Source: Nitrospinota bacterium (GTDB taxonomy: Bacteria; Tectomicrobia; Entotheonellia; J063). From it: a stretch of 12,617 nucleotides of DNA. The notes under the pieces are model-generated. The model saw nothing but the letters and a program-made list of their open reading frames with translations, searched no databases and was not told the DNA's origin. Both the position numbers and the translations under genes were made by a program. The stretch spans positions 1 through 12,617 of the forward strand of contig RFHZ01000042.1 in NCBI GenBank assembly GCA_003696125.1. Reading direction: 5' to 3'. Below, one piece after another: positions 1 through 6,458 of the stretch (position 1 is the first letter of the stretch; each line of letters opens with the position of its first letter).

Positions 1-1
1 A

Positions 2-82
2 GAATGGGTGCCTCCCCGGGTCGCCGCTTACATCGCCCAGAGAGGGCTCTATCGAGAAGAGGCCCCTAGGGAGCAAAGGTGA
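2..82 (+). CDS. nadD: C-terminal tail of a probable nicotinate-nucleotide adenylyltransferase
   Basis: This frame enters from the left edge and stays open for 26 codons to TGA at 80-82. The tail contains [17 protein letters not shown], which fits the usual end of bacterial NadD, where a VP..V..YI...LY pattern closes the protein. NadD adenylylates nicotinate mononucleotide in NAD synthesis in the cytoplasm. The nucleotide-binding core lies outside the window, so the name rests on this short tail alone. The gene converges on glyS and the two coding ends overlap by 17 bases (66-82). No hairpin terminator is visible between them. Seen: the open frame, the stop and the tail motif. Inferred: the identity. 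Confidence 0.55.
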   Translation, partial: EWVPPRVAAYIAQRGLYREEAPREQR

Positions 83-1385
83 CCGGAGGAGGTGTGGTGA
101 GGGCTTTCTGGAGGGTGGGAACCAGATCGTCGATTTTCACCCGGATCTGCTCCATGGAATCGCGTGCCCGCACCGTTACCGTCTCGTTCTGCAGTGTTTC
201 GGAATCGACGGTGATGCCAAAGGGGGTCCCGATTTCGTCCTGCCGGCGATACCGCCGGCCGATCGCTCCCGATTCATCGTAAAAGACGCGGAAGTGGGGG
301 CGGAGTTGCTCCACAATCTTCCGGGCAATCTCTGGCATGCCGTCCCGTTTCACCAGGGGGAAAATCCCCGCTTTAATAGGGGCGATACGGGGGGCCAGAC
401 GGAGGACGACGCGTTCGGCTTCTTCGGTGTAGGCATCGAGCAGACAGGTGAGTACGGTGCGGTCAACACCGGCCGAGGTTTCGATGATGTACGGGACATA
501 GCGCTCTCGCGTCTCCTCGTCAAAATAGGAGAGATCCTTTCCGCTGTACTGGATATGGCGGGAGAGGTCAAAATCGGTCCGGTTGTGAATCCCTTCCAGT
601 TCCCGCCAGCCAAAGGGGAAGAGGTACTCGATATCGAAGGCCTTCTTGGCATAGTGGGCCAGCTCGTCCGGCGTGTGCTCATGAATCCGGAGATGATCCT
701 TGCGGATGCCCAGGGAGAGGTACCAGGCCAGGCGTTCGTTTTTCCAGTGCTCAAGCCATTCCTCATCGGTGCCCGGCTTGACGAAAAACTGCATCTCCAT
801 CTGTTCGAATTCGCGGGAGCGGAAGATGAAATTCCCAGGGGAGATTTCGTTCCGGAACGCTTTCCCGATTTGGGCAATACCGAAGGGGATCTTCTGGCGG
901 GAGACGGTGAGAACGTTCCGGAAGTTGACATAGATCCCCTGAGCGGTTTCCGGGCGAAGGTAAACGATGGCCGCTTCCTCTTCCACCGGCCCCATATAGG
1001 TCTTGAACATGAGGTTAAATTGCCGGGGTTCGGTCAACTCTCCCCCACACTCTGGACAGCGGGTTCCCTCGACCTGATCGGCCCGGAACCGCTGCTTGCA
1101 CACTTTGCAATCGACCAGGGGATCGGTGAAACCTTCTACATGGCCAGAGGCTTCCCAGACCTTGGGGTGCATGAGGATACTGGCATCCAGGCCCTCGATG
1201 TTTTCATGGAGCTGGGTCATGGTCGTCCACCAGTATTGCTTGAGATTGTTCTTCAGCTCTACTCCCAGGGGACCGTAATCCCAGCAGGCATTGATCCCTC
1301 CGTAGATTTCGCTCGATGGGAAGATGAATCCCCGGCGTTTACAGAGAGAGACCAGTTTCCCCATGATATCGTTCTCTGCAGACAT
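66..1385 (-). CDS. glyS: Glycine--tRNA ligase, dimeric (alpha2) class II type
   Basis: Charges tRNA-Gly with glycine in the cytoplasm. The 439-residue product has the full single-chain GlyRS layout. The N-terminal signature is [16 protein letters not shown] (15-30). A Cys4 zinc-type insert uses C93, C96, C110 and C113. LRPETAQG starts at 143, class II motif 2 is FRNE (177-180) with R189 and REFEQ (191-195), and motif 3 is GVDR (306-309). An anticodon-binding domain fills about 336-430. The ATG at 1385 is chosen because GGGAG and GGAGGAG precede it and family proteins begin just before the CKRRGF motif. An ATG at 1466 would add 27 unconserved residues without a ribosome binding site. It lies 81 bases after the cytochrome c gene, probably in one transcript. 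No T-box leader is seen. The 3' end overlaps the convergent nadD-like tail. Confidence 0.97.
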   Translation of the reverse strand: MSAENDIMGKLVSLCKRRGFIFPSSEIYGGINACWDYGPLGVELKNNLKQYWWTTMTQLHENIEGLDASILMHPKVWEASGHVEGFTDPLVDCKVCKQRFRADQVEGTRCPECGGELTEPRQFNLMFKTYMGPVEEEAAIVYLRPETAQGIYVNFRNVLTVSRQKIPFGIAQIGKAFRNEISPGNFIFRSREFEQMEMQFFVKPGTDEEWLEHWKNERLAWYLSLGIRKDHLRIHEHTPDELAHYAKKAFDIEYLFPFGWRELEGIHNRTDFDLSRHIQYSGKDLSYFDEETRERYVPYIIETSAGVDRTVLTCLLDAYTEEAERVVLRLAPRIAPIKAGIFPLVKRDGMPEIARKIVEQLRPHFRVFYDESGAIGRRYRRQDEIGTPFGITVDSETLQNETVTVRARDSMEQIRVKIDDLVPTLQKALTTPPPVTFAP

Positions 1386-1427
1386 GCCCTGCTCCCTTTT
1401 CTCCTCCCGGACAGAAGTTGTATTGTT

Positions 1428-1458
1428 GAGGGAGGAGAGACGTCTCCCCTCTCCTCTC
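1428..1458 (-). repeat. GA/CT-rich inverted repeat between the cytochrome c gene and glyS
   Basis: A purine-rich arm and a pyrimidine-rich arm meet at 1441/1442 (GAGAC then GTCTC). With one mismatch and one G-T pair the match extends to about 12 positions per arm. In the minus-strand transcript it could fold into a hairpin between the cytochrome stop and the glyS ribosome binding site. There is no run of T after it, so it does not look like a simple terminator. It could be an RNA-stability or attenuation element, or chance in purine-rich sequence. Confidence 0.3.
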
Positions 1459-1466
1459 GTGCTCAT

Positions 1467-1838
1467 CTATTGCGCCAGGGTCCGGATATAGGCGATGAGA
1501 TCCCAGATCTGGCTGTCTTTCAGGCTCGCTCCCCATGGGGGCATCACCGGGGAAAGACCGTTGGCGGCCCCACCCTTTTTGATCACATTGAAGAGTCGCT
1601 CATCGCTCTTCTGGGACATCAACTCCTTGTCGGTGAAGTTTCTCGGTTTGGGATTCAGGGCGGCAGCGGCAGGGCCATCCCCTCTTCCACTGGCACCGTG
1701 ACAACTGGCGCAAAATTGCTGGTAGATCTTTTTGCCCGCTTCTGCATTCCCCTCAGCCGCTTCTCCTACCATCGGGGCCAGTATCCCAAGGGCAAAGATT
1801 ACGACTAGGCATAGGGACAGTATCCTTTGCCTGTACAC
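1467..1838 (-). CDS. Exported monoheme class I cytochrome c
   Basis: A small periplasmic electron carrier of 123 residues. A Sec signal peptide covers about residues 1-28: basic start, hydrophobic stretch 6-22, then VGEAAEG with cleavage likely near A27/A28. The heme motif CASCH gives C43, C46 and H47, followed by GASGRGDG. M99 in SPVMPPWG is the likely axial ligand, and the end IWDLIAYIRTLAQ is the usual C-terminal helix. The GTG at 1838 is chosen because AAAGGAGG lies 6 bases upstream. An ATG at 1880 would start almost at the predicted transcript start and would put a charged extension before the signal peptide. It is the first gene after a consensus promoter and is followed by glyS on the same strand. 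The redox partner is not in the window. Confidence 0.93.
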   Translation of the reverse strand: MYRQRILSLCLVVIFALGILAPMVGEAAEGNAEAGKKIYQQFCASCHGASGRGDGPAAAALNPKPRNFTDKELMSQKSDERLFNVIKKGGAANGLSPVMPPWGASLKDSQIWDLIAYIRTLAQ

Positions 1839-1891
1839 CTCATACCTCCTTTCGACACGATTTTTAACTAAAGGGTACAACGAACAGAAGC

Positions 1892-1920
1892 ATTATAGCT
1901 AGTTTCCCCTCCCCTGTCAA
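1892..1920 (-). promoter_or_regulatory. Consensus housekeeping promoter for cytochrome c-glyS
   Basis: Read on the minus strand, TTGACA (1920-1915) and TATAAT (1897-1892) are separated by exactly 17 bases. Both hexamers match the sigma-70 consensus fully. The start of transcription would be near 1885, giving a leader of about 47 bases to the GTG start at 1838 and containing its AAAGGAGG site. No other strong promoter is visible before glyS. Confidence 0.85.
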
Positions 1921-1974
1921 TCCCCTTCCCCCCGCTCCCGCTTTGCCTGGGCTCTGCGTTACTGCTCCTCCCTC

Positions 1975-2005
1975 TTGACAGAGTTGCCTCCTCCCGGTAT
2001 ATAAT
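1975..2005 (+). promoter_or_regulatory. Housekeeping promoter for greA
   Basis: TTGACA at 1975-1980 is followed by TATATAAT at 1998-2005. The -10 can be read as TATATA (17-base spacer) or TATAAT (19-base spacer). It is divergent from the cytochrome c promoter, and the two -35 boxes are 54 bases apart. The leader to the greA start is about 110 bases. It holds CATTCGTTCCGG (2017-2028) and the partly complementary CCGGGAATG (2082-2090), which could pair. Confidence 0.75.
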
Positions 2006-2119
2006 TTACAATACATCATTCGTTCCGGTAGAGAAAGGTTCCCAGGGAGCAAGGGATTAAGAGCACTACAGACCTGTTGTTCCGGGAATGAAGGGATAGA
2101 GGAGCAAGGAGAGGAGTGC

Positions 2120-2593
2120 ATGGAGAAACGACCGATAACGCGGGAGGGGTTTGAGACCCTTCGCAAGGAACTGGAGCATTTAAAGCGTGTGGTGCGGCCC
2201 CAGATTATCGCTGAGTTGAGTCAGGCGCGTGAATATGGTGATCTGAGCGAGAATGCAGAGTACCACGCGGCCAAGGAGAAACAAGGCTTTATTGAATCGA
2301 AGATTCGACACCTGGAGGACAAGCTGGCCCGGGCTCAGATCATCGATACGGCAAAGCTGGAGAGCGATCGGGTCGTCTTCGGAGCCACGGTCGTGGTCGT
2401 AGAGGAGGGATCGACAGAAGAGAAACACTACCGGTTGGTCGGCGAAGACGAAGCCAACTTCCAGGAAGGGAAGATCTCCATCATGTCCCCTCTGGCTCGA
2501 GCCCTGCTAGGAAAAGAAGTGGGTGATGTGGTCCAGGTACAGGCCCCCAAAGGGGTGATCGAGTACGAAATCGTGGATATCTATTTCTCCTGA
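2120..2593 (+). CDS. greA: Transcription elongation factor GreA
   Basis: Rescues backtracked RNA polymerase by stimulating transcript cleavage through the secondary channel. The 157-residue length is typical of the family. The N-terminal coiled coil covers about 1-75, with the tip [13 protein letters not shown]41 and E44 fall at the positions of the catalytic acidic residues of E. coli GreA. The C-terminal FKBP-like domain follows (about 82-157), with [14 protein letters not shown] and the closing EYEIVDIYF. The ATG at 2120 is preceded by AAGGAGAGGAG. It is the first gene after its own promoter, and folE follows 72 bases later on the same strand without a clear terminator between them. Confidence 0.97.
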   Translation: MEKRPITREGFETLRKELEHLKRVVRPQIIAELSQAREYGDLSENAEYHAAKEKQGFIESKIRHLEDKLARAQIIDTAKLESDRVVFGATVVVVEEGSTEEKHYRLVGEDEANFQEGKISIMSPLARALLGKEVGDVVQVQAPKGVIEYEIVDIYFS

Positions 2594-2665
2594 CCGTTCT
2601 CCAGTCCCTCTTTTTTCGTCCCGGGTTCTGGAACTGACGGTTGGTAGCGGGGTGGGTGAAGGGAG

Positions 2666-3250
2666 TTGGTGAGAGTAGAGAGAGGTGGGGTGGTGAATCT
2701 GCATGAGATCGCCGAAGCGGTGAAGACGATTCTGCTGGCTGTAGGGGAAGACCCGGGGCGTGAGGGTCTTCGTGACACGGGCTACCGGGTAGCCCGGATG
2801 TATGGGGAGATCTTCTCGGGACTGGATCAAGACCCGCGTAAGGAGTTAACCACCCTCTTTGATGAACACCACGAGGAGATGGTCCTGGTGAAGGATATCC
2901 CCTTCTTTTCCATGTGTGAACACCATCTCCTCCCCTTCTTCGGTACAGCGCATGTCGCTTACATTCCCAATGGCCATGTCGTTGGCATCAGCAAGCTGGT
3001 CCGGGTAGTGGATATCCTCGCCAAACGCCCTCAGGTCCAGGAACGACTTACCAACCAGATCGCCAATATCATCATGGAGACCTTACACCCGCAGGGGGTC
3101 GCTGTCGTGATGCAGGCAGAACATACCTGCATGACCATGCGGGGCGTGTGTAAACCGGGCACCCAGGTCGTTACGTCGGCTATGCGCGGGCTTTTTTCGA
3201 CCAATGAGGCCACGCGAGCAGAGGTGATGGCGCTCATTCACTCCCCCTGA
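2666..3250 (+). CDS. folE: GTP cyclohydrolase I (FolE type)
   Basis: Converts GTP to dihydroneopterin triphosphate, the first step of folate and pterin synthesis. Numbered from the TTG at 2666 (194 residues), the zinc ligands fall at C84 and H87 in SMCEHH and C155 in EHTCM, equivalent to C110, H113 and C181 of the E. coli enzyme. GEDPGREGL (27-35), ISKLVR (108-113), [10 protein letters not shown] (120-129) and MRG (158-160) are family signatures. The usual DTPxRV reads DTGYRV here, with Gly for Pro. The start is uncertain: TTG 2666, GTG 2669, GTG 2690 and GTG 2693 are in frame. GGGAG at 2661 favours GTG 2669, and AGAGAGGTGG favours GTG 2693. Homologues begin close to NLHEIAEAV, so a shorter N-terminus is likely. 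It probably shares a transcript with greA. Confidence 0.96.
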   Translation: MVRVERGGVVNLHEIAEAVKTILLAVGEDPGREGLRDTGYRVARMYGEIFSGLDQDPRKELTTLFDEHHEEMVLVKDIPFFSMCEHHLLPFFGTAHVAYIPNGHVVGISKLVRVVDILAKRPQVQERLTNQIANIIMETLHPQGVAVVMQAEHTCMTMRGVCKPGTQVVTSAMRGLFSTNEATRAEVMALIHSP

Positions 3251-3286
3251 AGGGCGCGGGAAGCACCGGATGAGCAAAACTTTCCG

Positions 3287-3315
3287 TTGACCGGTAACGG
3301 AGAATCTGCTAGGGT
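3287..3315 (+). promoter_or_regulatory. Probable promoter with extended -10 before the kinase-BON gene
   Basis: TTGACC (3287-3292), a 17-base spacer and TAGGGT (3310-3315) preceded by TGC form an extended -10 promoter 23 bases before the ATG. The same layout, TTGACN, 17 bases and TGCTANGGT, recurs at 6371-6399. The -10 core is degenerate, so it may be weak or read by another sigma factor. Confidence 0.5.
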
Positions 3316-3338
3316 GGGAAGAGAGAGGGAGAAAGAGG

Positions 3339-4124
3339 ATGGGGATCATTACGATTTCGCGTGGTTCTATGAGCGGTGGGAAGGCCTTAGCCGAGAGGGT
3401 GGCGGAAAAGCTCGGGTACCGGTGTGTTTCCAGTGAGGTGATCGTTGAGGCAGCCCAGAAATACGGTATCTCTGAACCGGAGTTGAGCCGCATATTCGAC
3501 AGATCCCCGACTTTTTGGGAGATGCTGACCGAGCGCAAGCGCATCTACCTGACCTTTATCCAGGCCGCCATCTTCGAACAGGCCCTGCAGGGAGACATGG
3601 TCTACCACGGTAATGCAGGGCAGGAGCTCTTGCGGGAGGTGCCGCACGTGCTCAAGGTCCGTCTGGTGGCCCCCCTGGAGTTGCGGGTACAATACGCCCA
3701 GGAGCGCCATCCGGGAATGGATCGCAAGACAGCCATAAAGCGCATCCAGGAGGTAGACGAAGAACGCACCCGACGGATGAGCTACTTCTATAACGTCGAC
3801 TGGCGGGATCCTCTCCGTTACGACCTGGTCATCGACCTGGGAAAGCTGAGTATCGAGTCGGCGGCTGATATTGTCGTCGAAGCGGCACAAAGACCGGAGT
3901 TTCGCCCGACAGAAGCCTCGCAGCAAATCTTGCAGGATCTCGCCTTGCGGTATCAAATCTTAGGGGTTTTGGCTTCTCATCCCCAGACCAAACATCTCCG
4001 CTTCGATGTTACGGTGGAAAGAGGCAGGGTGCAGTTGCGGGGAGCGGTACCGGCAGCGGTACGGGCAGAGGCCAGAGCCCTTGTTCAGTCGGTGAGCGGC
4101 GTAAAAGAGGTGGTTGACGAGTAG
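3339..4124 (+). CDS. Cytidylate kinase-like protein with a C-terminal BON domain
   Basis: The 261-residue protein starts with a P-loop nucleotide kinase fold of the cytidylate-kinase-like family. ITISRGSMSGGK puts a GxxxxGK loop at G9-K15, followed by A rather than the usual Ser or Thr. GLY-type core features continue with YHGNAGQELL (about 88-97) and an arginine-rich lid, DEERTRRMSYFYNVDW. The last 43 residues or so (219-261) read as a BON domain: LRFDVTVERGRVQLRG, then a helix and VSGVKEVVD. BON domains usually bind lipids or envelope components, so finding one on a cytoplasmic kinase is notable. There is no signal peptide or membrane segment. The true substrate is unknown and may not be CMP. 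The ATG at 3339 has GGGAG upstream. The ECF sigma gene follows after 102 bases. Confidence 0.88.
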   Translation: MGIITISRGSMSGGKALAERVAEKLGYRCVSSEVIVEAAQKYGISEPELSRIFDRSPTFWEMLTERKRIYLTFIQAAIFEQALQGDMVYHGNAGQELLREVPHVLKVRLVAPLELRVQYAQERHPGMDRKTAIKRIQEVDEERTRRMSYFYNVDWRDPLRYDLVIDLGKLSIESAADIVVEAAQRPEFRPTEASQQILQDLALRYQILGVLASHPQTKHLRFDVTVERGRVQLRGAVPAAVRAEARALVQSVSGVKEVVDE

Positions 4125-4150
4125 GTAGCCCCGGGCCGTTCAGCCGAGAG

Positions 4151-4173
4151 GCGTAGCCCACGAATCCCTACGC
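4151..4173 (+). repeat. Perfect 6-bp inverted repeat before the sigma factor gene
   Basis: GCGTAG (4151-4156) and CTACGC (4168-4173) are perfect complements around an 11-base loop. The run continues with ATTAGCGAAGCGGCAG, giving it the look of a dispersed REP-like element. Only one copy is present in the window. No T run follows, so a terminator is unlikely. Confidence 0.35.
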
Positions 4174-4197
4174 ATTAGCGAAGCGGCAGTAAAGAGA

Positions 4198-4215
4198 TAT
4201 GGCCTGATGGCCGTA
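4198..4215 (+). promoter_or_regulatory. Hairpin just upstream of the sigma factor ribosome binding site
   Basis: TATGGCC (4198-4204) and GGCCGTA (4209-4215) pair over 7 positions, including one G-T pair, around the loop TGAT. It ends right before GGAAAG, the likely ribosome binding site of the gene at 4227, so it may affect translation or mark a processed 5' end. It is short and could be chance. Confidence 0.35.
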
Positions 4216-4226
4216 GGAAAGATGAG

Positions 4227-4784
4227 ATGGGATCTCAGAGTAGACGTGAATTTGAACAGGTGGCTTTGGTGCATCTCGATGCGCTGTACCGGGCAGCCCT
4301 GAGCATGACACACGAGGAGAAAGAGGCAGAGGATCTCGTTCAGGAGACCTATCTAAAAGCTTACCGTTTTTTCCATCAGTTTGAACGGGGGACAAACTGC
4401 AAGGCCTGGCTGTTCAAAATCTTGCGTAATACCTATATCAATAAATACCGCAAGAAGAGCAAAGAGCCGGCCATGGTCGATTTCCAGCAGGTAGAGAATC
4501 TCTACACCGAGGAGAATAGTGACTGGGAACGGAATATCCACACCGATGAAAGTGCGTTGAAGTTCCTGGTCAGTGATGATGTGCAACGCGCCCTCGCTGC
4601 CCTGCCTCCTGAGTTTCGCCTGGTCGTTATCATGGCGGACATGGAAGACTTCTCCTACAAAGAGATCGCCGAGATCCTGTCCTGTCCTATCGGCACGGTC
4701 ATGTCTCGCCTGCATCGCGGACGGCGCCTCCTGCAACGAGAACTGCTCGGGTACGCCAGAAAGTTTGGCTATCTCAAACGCTAA
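4227..4784 (+). CDS. ECF-type sigma-70 family RNA polymerase sigma factor
   Basis: A group 4 sigma factor of 185 residues that would direct RNA polymerase to an alternative promoter set. Sigma region 2 covers about 13-80, with [17 protein letters not shown] and the -10 recognition part [17 protein letters not shown]. Region 3 is missing, as usual for this group. A variable acidic linker spans about 82-115, and region 4 is at about 122-175, with [25 protein letters not shown] as the -35-binding helix-turn-helix. GGAAAG at 4216 lies just before the ATG. ECF factors are usually followed by an anti-sigma gene, but the next gene here is convergent and unrelated. Its regulator is therefore elsewhere, or control is by another route. 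It may be co-transcribed with the kinase-BON gene. The target promoters are unknown. Confidence 0.94.
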   Translation: MGSQSRREFEQVALVHLDALYRAALSMTHEEKEAEDLVQETYLKAYRFFHQFERGTNCKAWLFKILRNTYINKYRKKSKEPAMVDFQQVENLYTEENSDWERNIHTDESALKFLVSDDVQRALAALPPEFRLVVIMADMEDFSYKEIAEILSCPIGTVMSRLHRGRRLLQRELLGYARKFGYLKR

Positions 4785-4808
4785 GGAATGCCACTGAGTG
4801 AAAGCCCC

Positions 4809-5519
4809 TCAGGGCTGCATGCGGGTTTCCAGCCAGCTTTTAGCCTGCTGAAGGGACTGCGGCTCTTTGGACTTCAAGACGATTCGTACCTGATACTCCC
4901 CCTCTGAGGTGGTCGGATAGGAGCCGACCTGTACCGAGGGGAAACGCCGGCTGAGCTCGACTAGGAGATGAGCAAAGGCGGTTTCCTTTTGCGTGGTGTG
5001 TAAGGAGCAGGTCAAAAAAGGCCGGGTACGGAGTCGATCCCGCAACAGGGCAAAGATCCGTTGCATGATGCGTGGTACACCGGGCAGGACGTAGAGATTT
5101 TCCAGGATAAAGCCGGGGAAGAGGAGGTGTGAATCGATCTTTACCAGTGCACCACGCGGCAGATCGGCCATGGCGAGCACGGCGGCGTTGCTCGATCCCT
5201 GAAAGCGCGCCTGCAGCAGAGCCAGGGCATCGGGATGCGGTTCTAGGGGGACCCCGAGAAGGCGGGCTAAAGCGGGTCGGGTCACGTCATCAGGGGTGGG
5301 GCCGACCCCGCCCGAGATGAGCACGTAGTCGTATTCGGTCCTGAGTGGCTGCAGCATGCGGACGATGACGGCGATCTCATCGGGTAAGGTCAGGATTTGA
5401 TGCACCAGGACGCCAAGAGCATAGAGCTCTCTGGCTAACCAGGTGGCATTGGTGTTTTCGACCTCTCCCGAAAGGAGTTCATTGCCGATGGTCACGATGA
5501 TGGCTCTTCTCTCCTCCAT
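4809..5519 (-). CDS. CinA-like molybdopterin-binding (MoCF) domain protein, single domain
   Basis: A 236-residue protein of the competence/damage-inducible CinA N-terminal family (COG1058). IVTIGNELLSGEVENTN occupies about 8-24, and the nucleotide or pterin-binding signature ISGGVGPTPDDVT occupies 68-80. PGVPRIM in the second half is also typical. Full CinA proteins have about 410 residues, with a C-terminal PncC (NMN deamidase) domain that is absent here. Short forms are known and may act as ADP-ribose or FAD pyrophosphatase-type enzymes, so the exact role is open. The ATG at 5519 is chosen because AAAGGAG lies 8 bases upstream and conservation begins at RAIIVTIG. An upstream in-frame ATG at 5561 would add 14 unconserved residues. 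The stop converges with the sigma gene 24 bases away. Confidence 0.92.
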   Translation of the reverse strand: MEERRAIIVTIGNELLSGEVENTNATWLARELYALGVLVHQILTLPDEIAVIVRMLQPLRTEYDYVLISGGVGPTPDDVTRPALARLLGVPLEPHPDALALLQARFQGSSNAAVLAMADLPRGALVKIDSHLLFPGFILENLYVLPGVPRIMQRIFALLRDRLRTRPFLTCSLHTTQKETAFAHLLVELSRRFPSVQVGSYPTTSEGEYQVRIVLKSKEPQSLQQAKSWLETRMQP

Positions 5520-5568
5520 CTCTTCTCTCCTTTGCTGGTTCTCGGTTGCAGGATGGGGCAACGTCTAT

Positions 5569-5596
5569 AGTATACCCCGTTCTGGAGAAAAGTAAA
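5569..5596 (-). promoter_or_regulatory. Probable promoter for the CinA-like gene
   Basis: On the minus strand TTTACT (5596-5591), a 16-base spacer and TATACT (5574-5569) give 4 of 6 and 5 of 6 consensus matches. The leader to the ATG at 5519 would be about 43 bases and includes the AAAGGAG site. The spacer is one base shorter than ideal. Confidence 0.5.
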
Positions 5597-5681
5597 TGCC
5601 GGGGAGACCGAACACAAATCGGCATCCTCGCCTGACTACGCCTTCCAGTAGAAGAGAGGGCGAGGAGAGGGAGCAGAGGTG

Positions 5682-6362
5682 ATGCCCATGCCTCCCTATT
5701 CCGAAGAAGAGTTTACCCGGGCCCGGAAAGAGATGATTCGGGAGCAGTTGATCGCTCGAGGGATCGAAGATCCTCAAGTCCTCCTGGCCATCTCCAAGGT
5801 CCCTCGCCATCGCTTTGTTCCCCTCCGCTATCGGGCCAAAGCTTACCAGGATAGAGCGCTTCCCATCGAAAAAGGGCAGACCATTTCCCAGCCGTACATC
5901 GTGGCCTTCATGACCCAGGCCCTGGGCCTGCGCGGAGGGGAAACCGTATTGGAGGTCGGTACCGGCTCCGGGTACCAGGCGGCTGTGCTGGCCCAGATCG
6001 CCGGGCAGGTTTACTCCATCGAACGCTACCCGGAGCTGGCCGAACAGGCCAGGACGCTCTTGCAGGAACTGGGATATACCAATATTGAGATCAGGGTCGG
6101 GGATGGGAGCCAGGGCTGGCCGGAACAGGCTCCTTACGATGGGATCATCGTTACCGCCGCTGCGCCAGAGGTCCCTGCCCCCCTGGTCGAGCAGCTCAAG
6201 GTGGGAGGACGCCTGGTGATCCCGGTGGGGAGCCGGCAGGAGCAGGTACTGTACCGGCTCCGCAAAACCGAAGACGGGGTCCAGACGGAGCGCATGATCG
6301 GCTGCGTTTTTGTCCCCTTGATCGGAACCTGTGGCTGGCAGGAGGAGGGGGATCCCGAGTGA
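5682..6362 (+). CDS. pcm: Protein-L-isoaspartate O-methyltransferase
   Basis: Methylates isoaspartyl residues in aged proteins using S-adenosylmethionine, starting their repair. Counted from the ATG at 5682 the product has 226 residues. VPRHRFVP (40-47), QTISQPYIVA (66-75), the SAM-binding motif I LEVGTGSGYQAAVLA (90-104), the post-I acidic region SIERYPELAE and GRLVIPVG are all present as in the family. Three starts are in frame (GTG 5679, ATG 5682, ATG 5688). GGGAG at 5669-5673 is 8 bases from ATG 5682, while AGAGG at 5675-5679 would suit ATG 5688. The gene is divergent from the CinA-like gene. I see no strong -35/-10 pair in the 80 bases before it, only an imperfectly placed CCTCGCC/GGCGAGG inverted repeat (5626-5665). 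Confidence 0.96.
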   Translation: MPMPPYSEEEFTRARKEMIREQLIARGIEDPQVLLAISKVPRHRFVPLRYRAKAYQDRALPIEKGQTISQPYIVAFMTQALGLRGGETVLEVGTGSGYQAAVLAQIAGQVYSIERYPELAEQARTLLQELGYTNIEIRVGDGSQGWPEQAPYDGIIVTAAAPEVPAPLVEQLKVGGRLVIPVGSRQEQVLYRLRKTEDGVQTERMIGCVFVPLIGTCGWQEEGDPE

Positions 6363-6370
6363 ATTTTTGC

Positions 6371-6399
6371 TTGACGAAGGAGAGGGACTCTGCTATGGT
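6371..6399 (+). promoter_or_regulatory. Promoter with extended -10 for the lipoprotein gene
   Basis: TTGACG (6371-6376), 17 bases and TATGGT (6394-6399) with the upstream TGC form an extended -10 promoter. It starts 8 bases after the pcm stop, so the lipoprotein can be expressed apart from pcm. The pattern CTGCTANGGTG matches the one before the kinase-BON gene. Confidence 0.65.
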
Positions 6400-6458
6400 G
6401 AAACGGTGGATCGGTAAGGATAAGGCAGGTTAAAAAGTTGAGAGAAGGGGGAGGCGGT

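Noticed and set aside
1386-1466. N-terminal extension of glyS from an ATG at 1466
   Set aside because: The ATG directly follows the cytochrome stop without a ribosome binding site, and the 27 added residues are unlike the family.
1386-1466. T-box leader for glyS
   Set aside because: The gap is only 81 bases and shows no T-box consensus or specifier stem.
294-1808. Long plus-strand open frame of 504 codons opposite glyS and the cytochrome gene
   Set aside because: It is a shadow of codon bias in glyS and the cytochrome c gene, has no family resemblance, and spans two real genes on the other strand.
2594-2665. Terminator between greA and folE, suggested by CTCTTTTTT
   Set aside because: No stable hairpin directly precedes the T run, so read-through into folE is more likely.
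4125-4226. tRNA-like segment, suggested by ACGAATCC
   Set aside because: No acceptor, D-arm or anticodon pairing can be drawn around it.
4803-4816. AGCCC/GGGCT hairpin between the convergent sigma and CinA-like genes as a terminator
   Set aside because: The stem is only 5 bp and no T run follows on either strand.
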